A stretch of 64,000 bases of DNA, taken from NCBI GenBank assembly GCA_003254925.1, contig QANZ01027968.1:1-64000 (forward strand), in the 5' to 3' direction. The translations under genes were made by a program, and so were the position numbers. Under the pieces are notes generated by a model. It worked only from the letters and a program-made list of their open reading frames with translations. It did no database searches and was not told the DNA's origin. This DNA comes from Chamaecrista fasciculata. Lineage: Eukaryota; Streptophyta; Magnoliopsida; Fabales; Fabaceae. Positions 36,231 to 47,086 of this stretch are shown here, one piece after another (positions within the stretch are counted from its first letter, which is position 1; each line of letters starts with the position of its first letter).

Positions 36231-37822
36231 ATGAACGCACCAGATCGTTACGAGCGTTTCGTAGTTCCTGAAGGCACCAAAAAGTAACTTCCTTCTCTGC
36301 TTCTCTTTCCCTTCCCTCTTCCCTTTTTCCTCTAATTTCATTACTGTTAATCTTCAGGGTCTCTTATGAGAGGGACACAAAGATAATGAACGCCGCGTCT
36401 TTCACTGTTGAGAGAGAGGACCACACCATCGGAAACATTCTTCGCATGTATTCATTCATTCTGTTTCCCCCCATTCTCTTCATCAAGTTTCTATTTTCCT
36501 TTCTTCTCTGTTAATTTTCATCGGTTTAAACCCTAATACCCTTTTTCTTTTTCTTTTTTTCGTTTTTGCGATGATTAGGCAGCTCCATAGGGACCCTAAT
36601 GTGTTGTTTGCTGGATACAAGCTTCCCCACCCACTTCAGTACAAAATTCTTGTTAGGGTCAGTATCTGTTCATGTCTCCAATGTATATTTGGTTTTAAAT
36701 TTTTAATGTTTGCATGTTTAGATACATTCATATCATATATTGGCTTTATGTGGTCTGTGACCTTTATTCTGGGAAGTATATGAAAATCATGTCTCTGTGA
36801 GTGAATCAAGTGTGTTGAAATGATTTTTTTTCGTGGTTGTATATGCAGATTCACACCACTAGTCAGTCTTCACCGATGCAGGCTTATAATCAGGCTATCA
36901 ACGATCTTGACCGAGAACTTGATCATTTGAAGAATGCCTTTGAGGTGTGATAGGCATTTTTTCTTTAATTCTCTGGTTAACTATATATGAACACGAGACA
37001 CCATATATCTACCTTGAATCGTTTAGTGATGTTTGTTTACTCTTTGACCTAAGGAATTCTCTCAGTTTTGAGGTAGAATTCAATATTTTTTAATAGTAGT
37101 TGTGCATGGAACAAAAACATCACAAGTCAATCGGCACTAGCCATGCTTTGTTTAATGAATCACTTTCCAGTATTCTACTTCCCTAACCTAGGTTTGTTGA
37201 TGAGTATCCTATGCCTAGTTGTACTTATGGAGAAATTGATGGTTGAGTGAATTTATCTTACCATACATAACTCATCTACATTTTGAAGAAGCAAACTCCG
37301 ATGCATAGCTTAAATCTCCTGCTTTTTAGTCGCTAGATTGTAGTATAGATACATAGTTTGTCTTTCATGTATTTTGCTTTTCTGTGGCACAAACTGTTTT
37401 TTTCATTATGGATATTAGAAGTATCTGAACTGTGTTTTGAGGACAAAATAAGGACTACATCTATGTGATAATGTGAAGGCTTGAAGTTAGGTTTTCCTTT
37501 TAAATGAAAATTTTCCTGAGGAATTGTACCCTGAATAATCAGACTATTCACTAGCTTCAGAATAGTTCTTATGAAACATTGATACTAGTTATGTCTTGAC
37601 AACAATATTGGGGGGTGATTAGTAGTTGTTTCATTCTAAATTGGGGTGTATAATGTGTTTATAGAAACTGTGGCAGATTGAAATGGTTATAATTGAATGA
37701 ACCCATAAACTTGTGAAAGAATGATTGTAATAAATATATGTTACTTTATGTATAGACTGCCATAACACGTTCAAAATTTTAAATTGTAGGCGGAGATGGT
37801 GAAGTTTTCAAGAGATTACTGA
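36231..37822 (+). CDS. NRPB11: RNA polymerase II subunit RPB11
   Basis: Five exons, 36231-36283, 36358-36447, 36579-36657, 36849-36944 and 37790-37822, join in frame to 116 residues, the family's usual length. The product starts [20 protein letters not shown] and carries the RPB11 dimerisation fold with [38 protein letters not shown] and the final helix [23 protein letters not shown]11 pairs with RPB3 as the alpha-like dimer that nucleates RNA polymerase II; in plants the same subunit also serves Pol IV and Pol V. The ATG is the first in the leader, in AAGCCATGA context. Downstream it faces the CHX gene tail to tail with about 900 bp between. Confidence 0.97.
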
Positions 37823-38718
37823 TGTACATTCCAGATGCACAAGAAAGTATTTGGAGCATTTTGCAGATTCTGATAATGCAAATTTTTTTAGCAAGCTCGA
37901 GTTTAAATTGTATGGTTTTATTGTTGTATGAGACTTGTTGAAAATGGCTGTGTTACATTTTGGAACTTTTCACAGTTGTGAACAATTTAAAATTTGAAAA
38001 GAAACGCATTATGAAATATTCAACTCGTATTTTAACCAATTTAGCATCTATTATTATACGCCTGCCACTCGGGTCTTATCTATCATGGTTTTCTTGCTTG
38101 GATGTTATTCCAAATATACTCTGCAAAGAACATCTTATGTTGAGAACCAATAATTTGGATTATTTCACTTGAGTGTTGCTTCATTTGAATAGATGTAACT
38201 TGTAAGTGGTGAATCTGATGATTATTGTCCTAATATTTAATCAAATCGTGAGTAGTTACATAATCCCTTTCAGGTGAATTTTTTTGAAGAAAAAATATAT
38301 TGAAATGAAGCTACCAACACATTGTTGTATACCCTAGGGCTAGGAGCCATGCTAGCTGGATTGTTAGTAACCTCAGTTTGCACTTTATTTATCGTAACAT
38401 CAGGATAATGATCTTTTGTCAAATTTTACATCATCTTTACACTTTGCACATCCTGGCACAACAATCATCTTTTTCCTTACTACAATTAGTATCTACTTCT
38501 ACCCTACCTATACACCTAATGCATCCACGTGTTGACAAATTCTTGGAAGCCATATAGTGCACAACTAGCTGGTGCAAGGAATCAATAAGAACTAATCAAA
38601 ATGAGTGTGTCAGTAAATCCCACTATTAGGAACACCCATTTTGGTAAGTTTTCAGTAGCTCATTGTTTAACCAGCTACTACATTGGATGTACTTAAAAAT
38701 CTCTCATTGTTTAACCAG
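37823..38718. other. Convergent intergenic region RPB11 - CHX
   Basis: It holds the 3' UTRs of both genes. AAATATATTGAAAT-like A-rich text occurs, but I cannot place cleavage sites. No other gene or repeat is seen. Confidence 0.5.
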
Positions 38719-41700
38719 CTACGACATGATAGAGAAGTCTTCGTCAAGCCCTTCTATTTCTCCTTTAGATCTATGTTGTTGGATGATCAGCACAGAGATG
38801 CTCGTTGAGAATTCTGGTCCTGAAAGAACATCCCCTATTGGTCCCAGTTCTGGGCATTGTTCCCAATCATTCATCCCCTTTGTTAATAAAGAATTCACAC
38901 CACTTCCTTTCCCTATAATGAGAAGTGAGTATTGCCCTTCAAATGACCTTAGTGTAGAGAATGTCTCGGCCGAATTTGCGAGATGCTTTTCCATATAGGA
39001 ACTGTGGCCGGCGACGACATTCTTCTCGTAGAACTGTGCAAAGTATTCATCGTCTAGTCGAATCTCCTCCTCCTCCTTTGCTGTGGGGATCTTGTGGGCT
39101 GCAAACATTAAGGATTCTGAACTGGTGTCTACAAGAAACCTTATTACTGTGAGTTTTACTCCAGGATGTTTTGATACCCTGCTAGCATAAGCAAGTGCTT
39201 CTCTATCATCTCTTCCTCCAATGAAGATGACTGCTAAATGTACTGATACAGAAGATTTTGATATCTTCTCAATGGATCCAAAGCCTCTGTCCACTAGAAT
39301 CCCCACAGAACATGGGGCACTTCTCATTATCTGTTCAACAAAACAAATATTGCTATAAGATAGTAATGTAGAGTATTTATTTTTTCTGTATAGGTTGTTG
39401 GATCTTCAAGGACACTGTCATTGGTGTTTGCCTACTAACAACAGTTCAGTGTCACCAGCAAGAATAATAATTGCAATTTTAAGTTGCCTAACAATAGTAG
39501 TTAAAACATTATATCTAGAAAAAAAAATGAAAAAAAAAATGTCATAAAACTTGTGTTGTCTAAAACTATCCATGTCTGCTCTAAAATCATAAACTAAAGT
39601 ACTAAACAACACAGATACTGATACCATTTGACAGACACCATATCAATACCATATGTGTATTATACTGTATTTCAAAATGTCATATTATGTTTGATGAAGT
39701 ATTAGTACTTAATAGGTCATATAATCTTTGTCAGCATTACCTTCTTATTCACATATCTGAACCCTGTATCGCCTCCTTCCAAGGCTCCACCTGGACTTTG
39801 GGTCTTGTGAAATGGTAGTATGATGAGTGCAATCATCAAGTCCTCTGCTAAAGTGGAGATATCTTGAGCCATATTGTTGAATGTTGATAGAGCCAAGGCT
39901 CTTCTCAGTGTTACACCTTCATTATCTTCTTCCACATAGGCTTGAAACGAGGTTGTTACCCTGTCTCTCATTTCCACCACAACCTTATCCTTCACAATCG
40001 TTGTGTTTGTCCCTTCAACCTCCTCTATTGTCATTGCAATTTCGTCTGTCAGTTCTATCATGTCTGTAACATATACTAGGATTCCAGGGTCCATTATCCC
40101 TTTAGTGATCTCCATCAAGTTTAAGGATGCTGGAACATGTTGCTGTCCATGGACACACAGAAGCATCCTTAACTCCCTCATTGGATCAAGTGATTGGAGG
40201 GCCATTCTATGGGTAGGTGCCCTTTTCTTTGCACGTTGAATTATGTGTGCCACTACTTTTGGGGCATGCACAACTGAGAAAAATATTGCTATTACCATTA
40301 CTATGCCTGTAGAAGTAGTTGCTCCACATTGCATCTGTTTACACAAGGATAGGGTATACATGAGATTGAAGTACTTCCATAGTATGTGTGTGTGCTAGAA
40401 TACTTATTAAGTAGACTAATATTTTAGTCCATGAATTATATGGGCGTTGTCATTTTAGTCCTTGAACTATATGGACTAATTTGCAACAAGCCATGAATTT
40501 TTTGGATTAAATCAATCATTTCAAAAATTTAAGGACTAAACTAACAGTGTCCATATAATTCAGGAACTGAATTGATAGTTTATTCAATACATTGTGTACC
40601 TACAACAATGTGCACTTTCAATTTTGTCCTCTAAATTTCTTTTTCAATTTAAGTAATCTCTTAGTTGTTAAAATACTTTCAATGCTGCCCTTCTCTTTTA
40701 ATTTTTTTTTCTCCAAAAATTTAGTACCAAACCTTGCAAATTGTTAGCTTGCACTTCTCTGACTTTATTAGCACTTTTGACTCACACCTCATATTGTTCA
40801 CTCCAAGTCAGTAATCTGTTAGGTTTGGTGTCAATTTTGAATGGAGATAAGATGAATAGCATCATTGAGTGCACTTTAGTGATTAAGACCAAGGATTGAA
40901 AGTGCATGATCTGTCAGGGATCAAAATATTAGATCAGTGATCAGTCCAAATATTATGGTTGAATTACCTACCACTTTGATAGCCAAGTAGATATGAAAAT
41001 GGCCCTTGATGCTGAAGAGCAACCCAATTGCAGCTGCTTCATGCCAATTTAATCCCAGAATTGCACCAGAAACAACAATTCCTATAACTTTGCCAGCTAT
41101 AACTATGAAAATAAGTAAGAATAGCCTTGCCCATGTTCCAACGTGATCAGCCTCAAACCTACTGAAATCAGCTGCATACCCCATCCACAAGAAAAAGATG
41201 GGAAAGAAAATAGTGGTCAACAAATAGTTGATCTTGGTGATAAACCATTTTGAAAGTCTACCTTCTCTAGGCAAACAGATCCCAGTCATGAATGCACTTA
41301 GAATTGGACTATATTCATACATAGGAGATATTGCACAAATTAAGACCATGAAGGCTATGGAGAGTACCAAATGTGATCCCTTCATGGGTTTCCCATATGG
41401 GTTTTCATTATTAACCCAATTCATAAACCAAGGTGCAATAGAGGCTGTGAAAATACACTGTGCTAGAAGTGCCAGACTTGTTGTAATTATCCCTCTAACA
41501 CGTTTCTTCTCTTCAGGGAAAGCACAATACAAATGCATTGGCAGAACCACATAGCCAAGTGACCAGATGAGAGAGCTTAAGAAGTCTGAGTGCATCCCCC
41601 CTGCTATAACAACCTTTCCTATGTCTGACTTGCCGATTTTGAGGTTAGTTATCAGGCGGGTGAGGACCGGTGAGGCCGTGCCGGAGAGTAGGGTAGAGAG

Positions 41701-42617
41701 AGATATGGTGAATTCTCCTTTGTGTATGCTGAAATAGTTGAGAAATGGGATTGTAAAACATGATAGGATGAATGTGAAGAGCATTCCTGCATAAACAACA
41801 TGTGAATCTCTTGTAGGCCTTTTCAAGAGCACATAGGGATCCATTTCTATCCCTAAAGCAAACATGTAGAATATCATTCCTATTTCAATGATAAATCCAA
41901 AGGTCTTGTTGAATTGCTCATATACAATACGTAGGAAGGCTATGTTCCCTGCAATTAGTCCTACCTGCATGAAGAATAAGATTAAAAGTTAGAATCTGCT
42001 TTGGCTTTGTTATTTCCTCTTCTTTTCATTAGAATAAGAAATCATAATGCAAAATGCATTTCATAGTGCTTATGAGATTGACAACTCTTAGAAGCCCCCA
42101 CAATTGCCTGTCTTTAAAATTGATACCATCAATCTTTTTAGAGTAAATTAATGATTTGGCCCCTAAAAGATACTGAACATTCAAGTTAGTCCCGAAAAGA
42201 TAAAACTATAAGGTTTAATCCTTAAAAGATACAATTACAATCAATTTAGTCCTTTTCTTAACACTATTAACTCAAATTTAAAACTACATTAGATTTGTCA
42301 AGTAAATTTCAATTGATATCATTAACAAAATGATCAAATTAGTTGTAAATGTTTCTTTCAAGAATTATATCGTGCAATTTCATCTTTAAGGGACTAAATT
42401 AATGGATTTCTAGACTTACAAGTATATCAGAAGTAATGCGTGGTTGTGAATAAGGCTTGAGCAGGTAATGAACACCATTGCACACAAGCACCATCCCCAT
42501 GAAGATGAGAAAGTTCTTTCCCACTTCAACAATGAGAGAACCCAGTTTTTCAGCACATGGGTCTGCCCCACCAGTAAATGGGAAGCTAAAATTGTCATAG
42601 GGATCAGTATTTGACAT
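38719..42617 (-). CDS. CHX28: CHX28-type cation/H+ antiporter
   Basis: Four exons on the minus strand: 42617-42420, 41964-40968, 40321-39741 and 39330-38719. They give 795 residues. An alternative middle junction (exon 2 to 40972, exon 3 from 40334) also stays in frame and gives 798. The CPA2 exchanger domain covers roughly residues 30-430, with many membrane helices and motifs such as GTASPVLTRLITNL, ISPMYEYSPILSAFMTGICL and GLLFSIKGHFHIYLA. The long cytosolic C-terminal half (from about residue 430) shows the universal-stress-like features of the family (ILVDRGFGS, VIFIGGRDDREALAYASRV, SLLIIGKGSG). Plant CHX proteins exchange K+ or other cations for protons at endomembranes or plasma membrane. 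The start at 42617 (MSNTDPYDNFSF) is the first ATG. Both large introns hold MITEs. Confidence 0.93.
40411..40585. mobile_element. Small MITE in CHX intron 2
   Basis: Inverted ends: left TTTTAGTCCATGAATTATAT; right, reversed, AATTCAGTTCCTGAATTATA. It is the same family as the element at 56866-57136. Target duplication is weak. Confidence 0.6.
42139..42413. mobile_element. Decayed MITE in CHX intron 1
   Basis: Left GAGTAAATTAATGATTTGG and right (reversed) AATCCATTAATTTAGTCCC form weak inverted ends. It reaches to within a few bases of the exon 1 donor (42419-42414). Its start resembles the element at 43066-43310. Confidence 0.5.
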
Positions 42618-43065
42618 CTTCACACTTTACTTCTCACTACCCACTTTTCTTTCTTCTTTGAATTCTCAGATCCCAATCTCTTTTTTTCTTTCTTCTTTTC
42701 ATTCTTGTTTTGTTTATCACTCATTCCCAACGATTTTTTGATCGAAGCTTTTGCGAGAGTGAGTGGTCTCAATTGATAGCTTAGTTTTAGGAGACAATTG
42801 AGCAGAACTATGAGGAGAATAACATGGGTACTTCATTAATATTACGTATTTGACCCTTTAATGAATCATTTATTTTCTGCCAATAAAAATAACTTTTATC
42901 TATGCAATATGCACATTCTTTTCAAAATAATAAAATTACTTGATTGTGTTTATAGTGCATAAAATTTAAAAAGGTATAGTTTTCAATAAATCAAAAGTGA
43001 GGTATATATATTTTTTAAGAGAAGAGATAATTTAGCTCAAATTCAAGATGCTGATATAATTTGTT
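42618..43065 (-). promoter_or_regulatory. Upstream region of the CHX gene
   Basis: A CT-rich stretch on the minus-strand side (about 42640-42720 holds its complement) may be the 5' UTR. No clear TATA box. Confidence 0.3.
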
Positions 43066-43310
43066 GAGTAAATTAACATTTCACCCCTGAAAGATCATCG
43101 AATTGATACTCTGATCCCTAAAAGATTAAAATATATAGTTTGGTTCCTGAATGATCTGAATGTACTTGTTAGTTTTTTTTCATAAATTAAATAGTATATC
43201 ATTTGATTCTTTCAAAAACTAAAGATGATACTGTTTGAATTTTTTAAAGAATAAACTGTATATTTTAATCTTTGAGTTGTTAACTTAATCACTAAAGTGT
43301 TAATTTACTC
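43066..43310. mobile_element. Mutator-like MITE
   Basis: Ends GAGTAAATTAACATTT and, reversed, GAGTAAATTAACACTT form clear inverted repeats. The flanks TAATTTGTT (43057-43065) and TAATTTGTC (43311-43319) agree at eight of nine bases, fitting a 9-bp target duplication. Confidence 0.8.
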
Positions 43311-43592
43311 TAATTTGTCTATTCATTGATGAAGTTATATGGAAAATGTGGAAACATGTGTGTCATTAACTTGTTATTCTATCTAGTTTTGATAAGGAAA
43401 TAAGAAGTTCAATATTTTGATGTGGAACACTATATATATTTCATATTGAAACTTTGATTAAGAACAATTTTGATTTTATGCTCCAAAGTTTCTCGAATTG
43501 GCACTATTTAATTAATTTATAACAGTTTTGATTAATTTTAGTGTTTCTCGAAATCAAGTTAAATTAAAAATCATTTTTTTCAATTAAAAAAA

Positions 43593-44121
43593 GGTTAAAT
43601 GGTCATTTTGGTTCTAAATGTATGCCTTAATGTTCATTTTGGTCTATTGTGTTTTAAAATATTCAAATTGGTTCTAAATGTTGACAAAATGTCATTTTTT
43701 GGCCGCAAACTATTGAATATGACTCATTTCAAGTTTAAAAGTGACGAGTTTAAAACTATATATTGTTCTCAAATAATATTTTCTCTATCTAGTTAGAGTC
43801 GTCAAGAAACGAGGTCAAATTGATCCTAAATGTAGACCGCTCGTTTCATGGTCAAACAAATAAAGTTAATCATATCTATCTTATTTCAAATTTGAATGCG
43901 ACAAATTCAGAGATACGAGTTTCTCTTAACAAATCCTTTGAACTTGAAATGAGATGAGAGAAATATGACTAAATTCAATAGTTTGAGACCAAAATAAAAT
44001 ATTTTACCAATGTTTAGGATCGAAATGAAATATTTTGCCCACATCTAAGACCAATTTAAACATCTTGGAACATAATAAATCAAAATAAACATCATGACAT
44101 AAATCAAAATACCTTTGGCCT
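43593..44121. repeat. Inverted-repeat element
   Basis: Left end GGTTAAATGGTCATTTTGGT and right end (reversed) GGCCAAAGGTATTTTGATT, with an interior that resembles the repeats at 14.8 and 23.6 kb (GTAGACCGCTCGTTTCATGG, GAAACGAGGTCAAATTGAT). Confidence 0.55.
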
Positions 44122-44297
44122 TTAAAAATTGACTTATTTTTATCATCTTATACTTTTTTACAAGCCAAGTTGTTCAAACAATGGTTTGATCCAGTGAAAA
44201 AAAAAATCATTTCATTCTCCATTTAGGCAATTACACAAATAGGGTTAAAAAAAAAAGAAAGATAGCTCCTTGCTTCTGTAGCTTATTTGAACCTGAG

Positions 44298-44300
<3 letters not shown>

Positions 44301-44341
<41 letters not shown>

Positions 44342-44945
44342 NNNNNNNNNNNNNNNNNNNNNNNNNNNNNNNNNNNNNNNNNNNNNNNNNNNNNNNNNNN
44401 NNNNNNNNNNNNNNNNNNNNNNNNNNNNNNNNNNNNNNNNNNNNNNNNNNNNNNNNNNNNNNNNNNNNNNNNNNNNNNNNNNNNNNNNNNNNNNNNNNNN
44501 NNNNNNNNNNNNNNNNNNNNNNNNNNNNNNNNNNNNNNNNNNNNNNNNNNNNNNNNNNNNNNNNNNNNNNNNNNNNNNNNNNNNNNNNNNNNNNNNNNNN
44601 NNNNNNNNNNNNNNNNNNNNNNNNNNNNNNNNNNNNNNNNNNNNNNNNNNNNNNNNNNNNNNNNNNNNNNNNNNNNNNNNNNNNNNNNNNNNNNNNNNNN
44701 NNNNNNNNNNNNNNNNNNNNNNNNNNNNNNNNNNNNNNNNNNNNNNNNNNNNNNNNNNNNNNNNNNNNNNNNNNNNNNNNNNNNNNNNNNNNNNNNNNNN
44801 NNNNNNNNNNNNNNNNNNNNNNNNNNNNNNNNNNNNNNNNNNNNNNNNNNNNNNNNNNNNNNNNNNNNNNNNNNNNNNNNNNNNNNNNNNNNNNNNNNNN
44901 NNNNNNNNNNNNNNNNNNNNNNNNNNNNNNNNNNNNNNNNNNNNN
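44301..44945. other. Poly-A run and assembly gap
   Basis: A run of 41 A (44301-44341) leads straight into 604 N (44342-44945). Apparent long open frames across it are artefacts. A single N also stands near 49058. Confidence 0.98.
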
Positions 44946-44987
44946 CGTTGGTTTCTCTTGCATCTTAGTCGTTGGTTTCCATTCCAA

Positions 44988-45613
44988 GGTTAAAATCTCA
45001 TTTTTGGTTCTCAAACTATGGGGTAAGTTTCATTTTGGTCATAAAAGCTATTTTTTGTTTCATTTTTGTCCTTAAACTTTCACATTTTTTCCGTTTTGAT
45101 CTCCAAAATGTGATTTTATCGGAATTTTCACCATTATTCTTAATCATAAATTAGAGATAAAAATTAACCACAAATTTATCTCCAATTTGTAATTAAGAAT
45201 GAAAATTTCACTTCCCCTCTTTTTTAACTCACTTATTATTACGTATTTGAGTAGGGGTGAACAAAAACATAAAAAATACATAAAATAAATAAATGGGTTA
45301 AATAAAAAATGTTTTTTTAAAAAAAAAATGAAGTAACCAAGTTTGGCTCGGCTAGACCTGATGGCTCGCCCTTAGTCTAACTGGGTCGGGTCTCAAGTCC
45401 AGCCCATGATTACTCATATATTTGAGAGAGAAATGATTCATCTTAATTATTTAGGTTCGAAATAGCAGCGTAAACCATATGAAATAACATTTTTGGGACG
45501 AAAAACGAAACAAATGTGAAAGTTTGAGGACCAAAATGAAATAAAAAATAGTTTTAGAACCAAAGTGAAACTTATCCCATAGTTCGTGGACCAAAATTTA
45601 ATTTTTCACTGAG
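44988..45613. mobile_element. MITE interrupted by a hAT element
   Basis: Left CTCAAACTATGGGGTAAGTT and right (reversed) CACGAACTATGGGATAAGTT show the inverted arms. A second inner inverted repeat (ATTCTTAATCATAAATT and its partner, 45135-45212) forms the centre. The hAT copy at 45252-45418 lies inside. Left end is close to the assembly gap. Confidence 0.6.
45252..45418. mobile_element. Small hAT element nested in a MITE
   Basis: Ends TAGGGGTGAAC and, reversed, TATGAGTAATC are flanked by the exact 8-bp duplication TATTTGAG (45244-45251 and 45419-45426). Internal GGGTCGGGTC text resembles the hAT copy in the PHD gene. Confidence 0.85.
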
Positions 45614-45892
45614 TCACGTGAGCACCACGTCATCATTTTTTGTTAAAATTGACGGAATAAAACCACAGGTACCCTAATTGTTAAACGACACACATCTCAG
45701 GTACCTAAAGTGCAATTTTTCAAACCACACGGCAGTGATGTGTAATTCGGCCTAACCACAAATACTTAATTTGTAATTTACTCTAAATTTTTCTTTATCC
45801 TGATTCGGTGATTCCTGACCTAAACAAATGAAAAAAAAAAAGGCGCAAGATTTCCAAAACGGCGTCGTTTCGTCCCCTCCACTCTCCTTCTC

Positions 45893-45960
45893 TATAAATA
45901 TGCGCCTTCCTTCCATTGTCATTAGGGTTTCACACACTGCCTAAAAAAGTTAGGGTTTTA
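45893..45960 (+). promoter_or_regulatory. TATA plus twin telo-box promoter
   Basis: TATAAATA at 45893-45900 follows a C/T-rich stretch and is followed by two TTAGGGTTT telo-boxes (45922-45930, 45950-45958). TATA with telo-boxes just downstream is typical of plant promoters for translation-apparatus and snoRNA genes. Only a 14-codon frame starts nearby (ATG at 45899), which favours a non-coding transcript or an unrecognised leader. Confidence 0.6.
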
Positions 45961-46358
45961 CACACCAATTCCTTCCTTAGAACCCTATCTCAGCTTCAGC
46001 GGCCAATATTCTGCAGATTTTTTTTCTTTAGATGGTATTTTCATATTCAATGCTTCTATGCTTCTCTTTTGTCGTTGATTGATTATTGTTTCGTCTTGAT
46101 CTCGATTAGTATATACAGGTTAATCTACAATATTCTGGCATAATGCATAAGCCTCAAAATACTGATAAGCTCATTTTGTTTGTGCATTGCTCTATGAAAC
46201 ATTATCTTTTTTTCCCCAATAATTGTATTACTCAGCTTTTGGTTAGTCAGCTATATAGCAATATAAGTTTTTTCTCAAGTGAATCTTGAACTCTGTTTGG
46301 TTTATATTTCTTATATTTTCCTAGTTTTGATGCCAGTGATGGTGTTTGTGTTTGTGAA

Positions 46359-46562
46359 CCAGACATAGTCAGGTGTCTACCTTGAATGTATCTTTGGTAG
46401 GGACTGTTACATGTCTGGGAAATGAAATATGGAGAAGGTTTTTGATGAATGAGCTTCTCATTTTCATCTTAAATGCTTCTCTTGAAGGCGTCCATCGTTG
46501 CCCAATAATATGCATTTCGATGCATCTTTTTGTTATTTGAGCTACATCTGGACTTCACATTG
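46359..46562 (+). ncRNA. Candidate structured RNA, copy 1
   Basis: Three predicted hairpins. Hairpin A (46359-46418) has lower stem CCAGACAT/ATGTCTGG, an open internal pocket, and upper stem CTACC/GGTAG. Hairpin B (46444-46468) pairs GATGAATGAG with CTCATTTTCATC. Hairpin C (46490-46553) has an outer stem GTCCA/TGGAC and an inner stem ATGCAT/ATGCAT capped by TTCG. The trinucleotide ACA (46557-46559) follows hairpin C by three bases. Stem-pocket-stem plus terminal ACA resembles an H/ACA snoRNA, but three hairpins are not the standard two and no target was found. A diverged tandem copy 529 bp downstream keeps the stems. It lies about 450 bp downstream of a telo-box promoter. Confidence 0.45.
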
Positions 46563-46713
46563 GGACTGTATCTGCTACATCCTTACACTTTGGAGCTGGA
46601 TCTTGTAGTTGGAGATCCATACTTTTTTTCTGCATTTAGGCAATCTTGAGCATGTAAAAAAATGAAATGCATAGTTTCATTTAGCATTAGAAGATAATGT
46701 GATAATTTTATCC

Positions 46714-46797
46714 CTATGATAGGTGTTACTCCAACTTTCTCTGATGATCTCGTTTCTGATATTATCAGAGTGAAAGTTGGAGTAACACCTATCATAG
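46714..46797. ncRNA. Perfect 26-bp hairpin, possible MIRNA-like
   Basis: Arms 46714-46739 and 46772-46797 are perfect reverse complements over 26 bases (CTATGATAGGTGTTACTCCA onward). The stem extends by TCTGAT/ATCAGA after a two-base bulge and closes with an 18-base loop. No similar copy is seen in the window and no target duplication is evident. It lies between the two structured-RNA copies. Small-RNA precursor or a young palindrome are both possible. I do not recognise a known miRNA in the arms. Confidence 0.45.
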
Positions 46798-46887
46798 ATT
46801 ACCACTTGTCCCTAATTTGAATTGTCTGATTTTTTTTTCCATTTCAGCAGTCTTTTTCTACACTATGCTTTGCATTATGTAGTAAAA

Positions 46888-47086
46888 CCAGACGTAGTCA
46901 GGTGTCTACCTTCATTATTAATTTGGTGGATACTGTTACATGTCTGGGAAATTGAGTATGGAGAAAGAATCTGATGAATGGGATTCTCATTTATCTGATG
47001 AACTTCTCTTGAAAGTGTCCATCGTTGCCCATTAACATGCATTGCTGCATTTGTTGTTATTTGAGCTACATCTGGACTCCACATCA
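46888..47086 (+). ncRNA. Candidate structured RNA, copy 2
   Basis: This is a tandem relative of the segment at 46359-46562. Hairpin A (46888-46947, again 60 bases) is CCAGACGT/ATGTCTGG with upper stem CTACC/GGTGG; both changes against copy 1 give G-U pairs and keep the stem. Hairpin B (46973-46995) keeps ATGGGA/TCTCAT with a G-U pair. Hairpin C (47017-47077) keeps GTCCA/TGGAC and an inner ATGCA/TGCAT stem with loop TTGC. ACA follows at 47081-47083, three bases after the outer stem. No open frame spans it. Confidence 0.45.

Noticed and set aside
42618-42623. GTG start two codons upstream of the CHX ATG
   Set aside because: Plant nuclear genes rarely start at GTG, and an ATG at 42617 gives the natural start.
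44283-45075. Long open frames on both strands across 44.3-45.0 kb
   Set aside because: They consist almost wholly of translated N and the poly-A run at an assembly gap.
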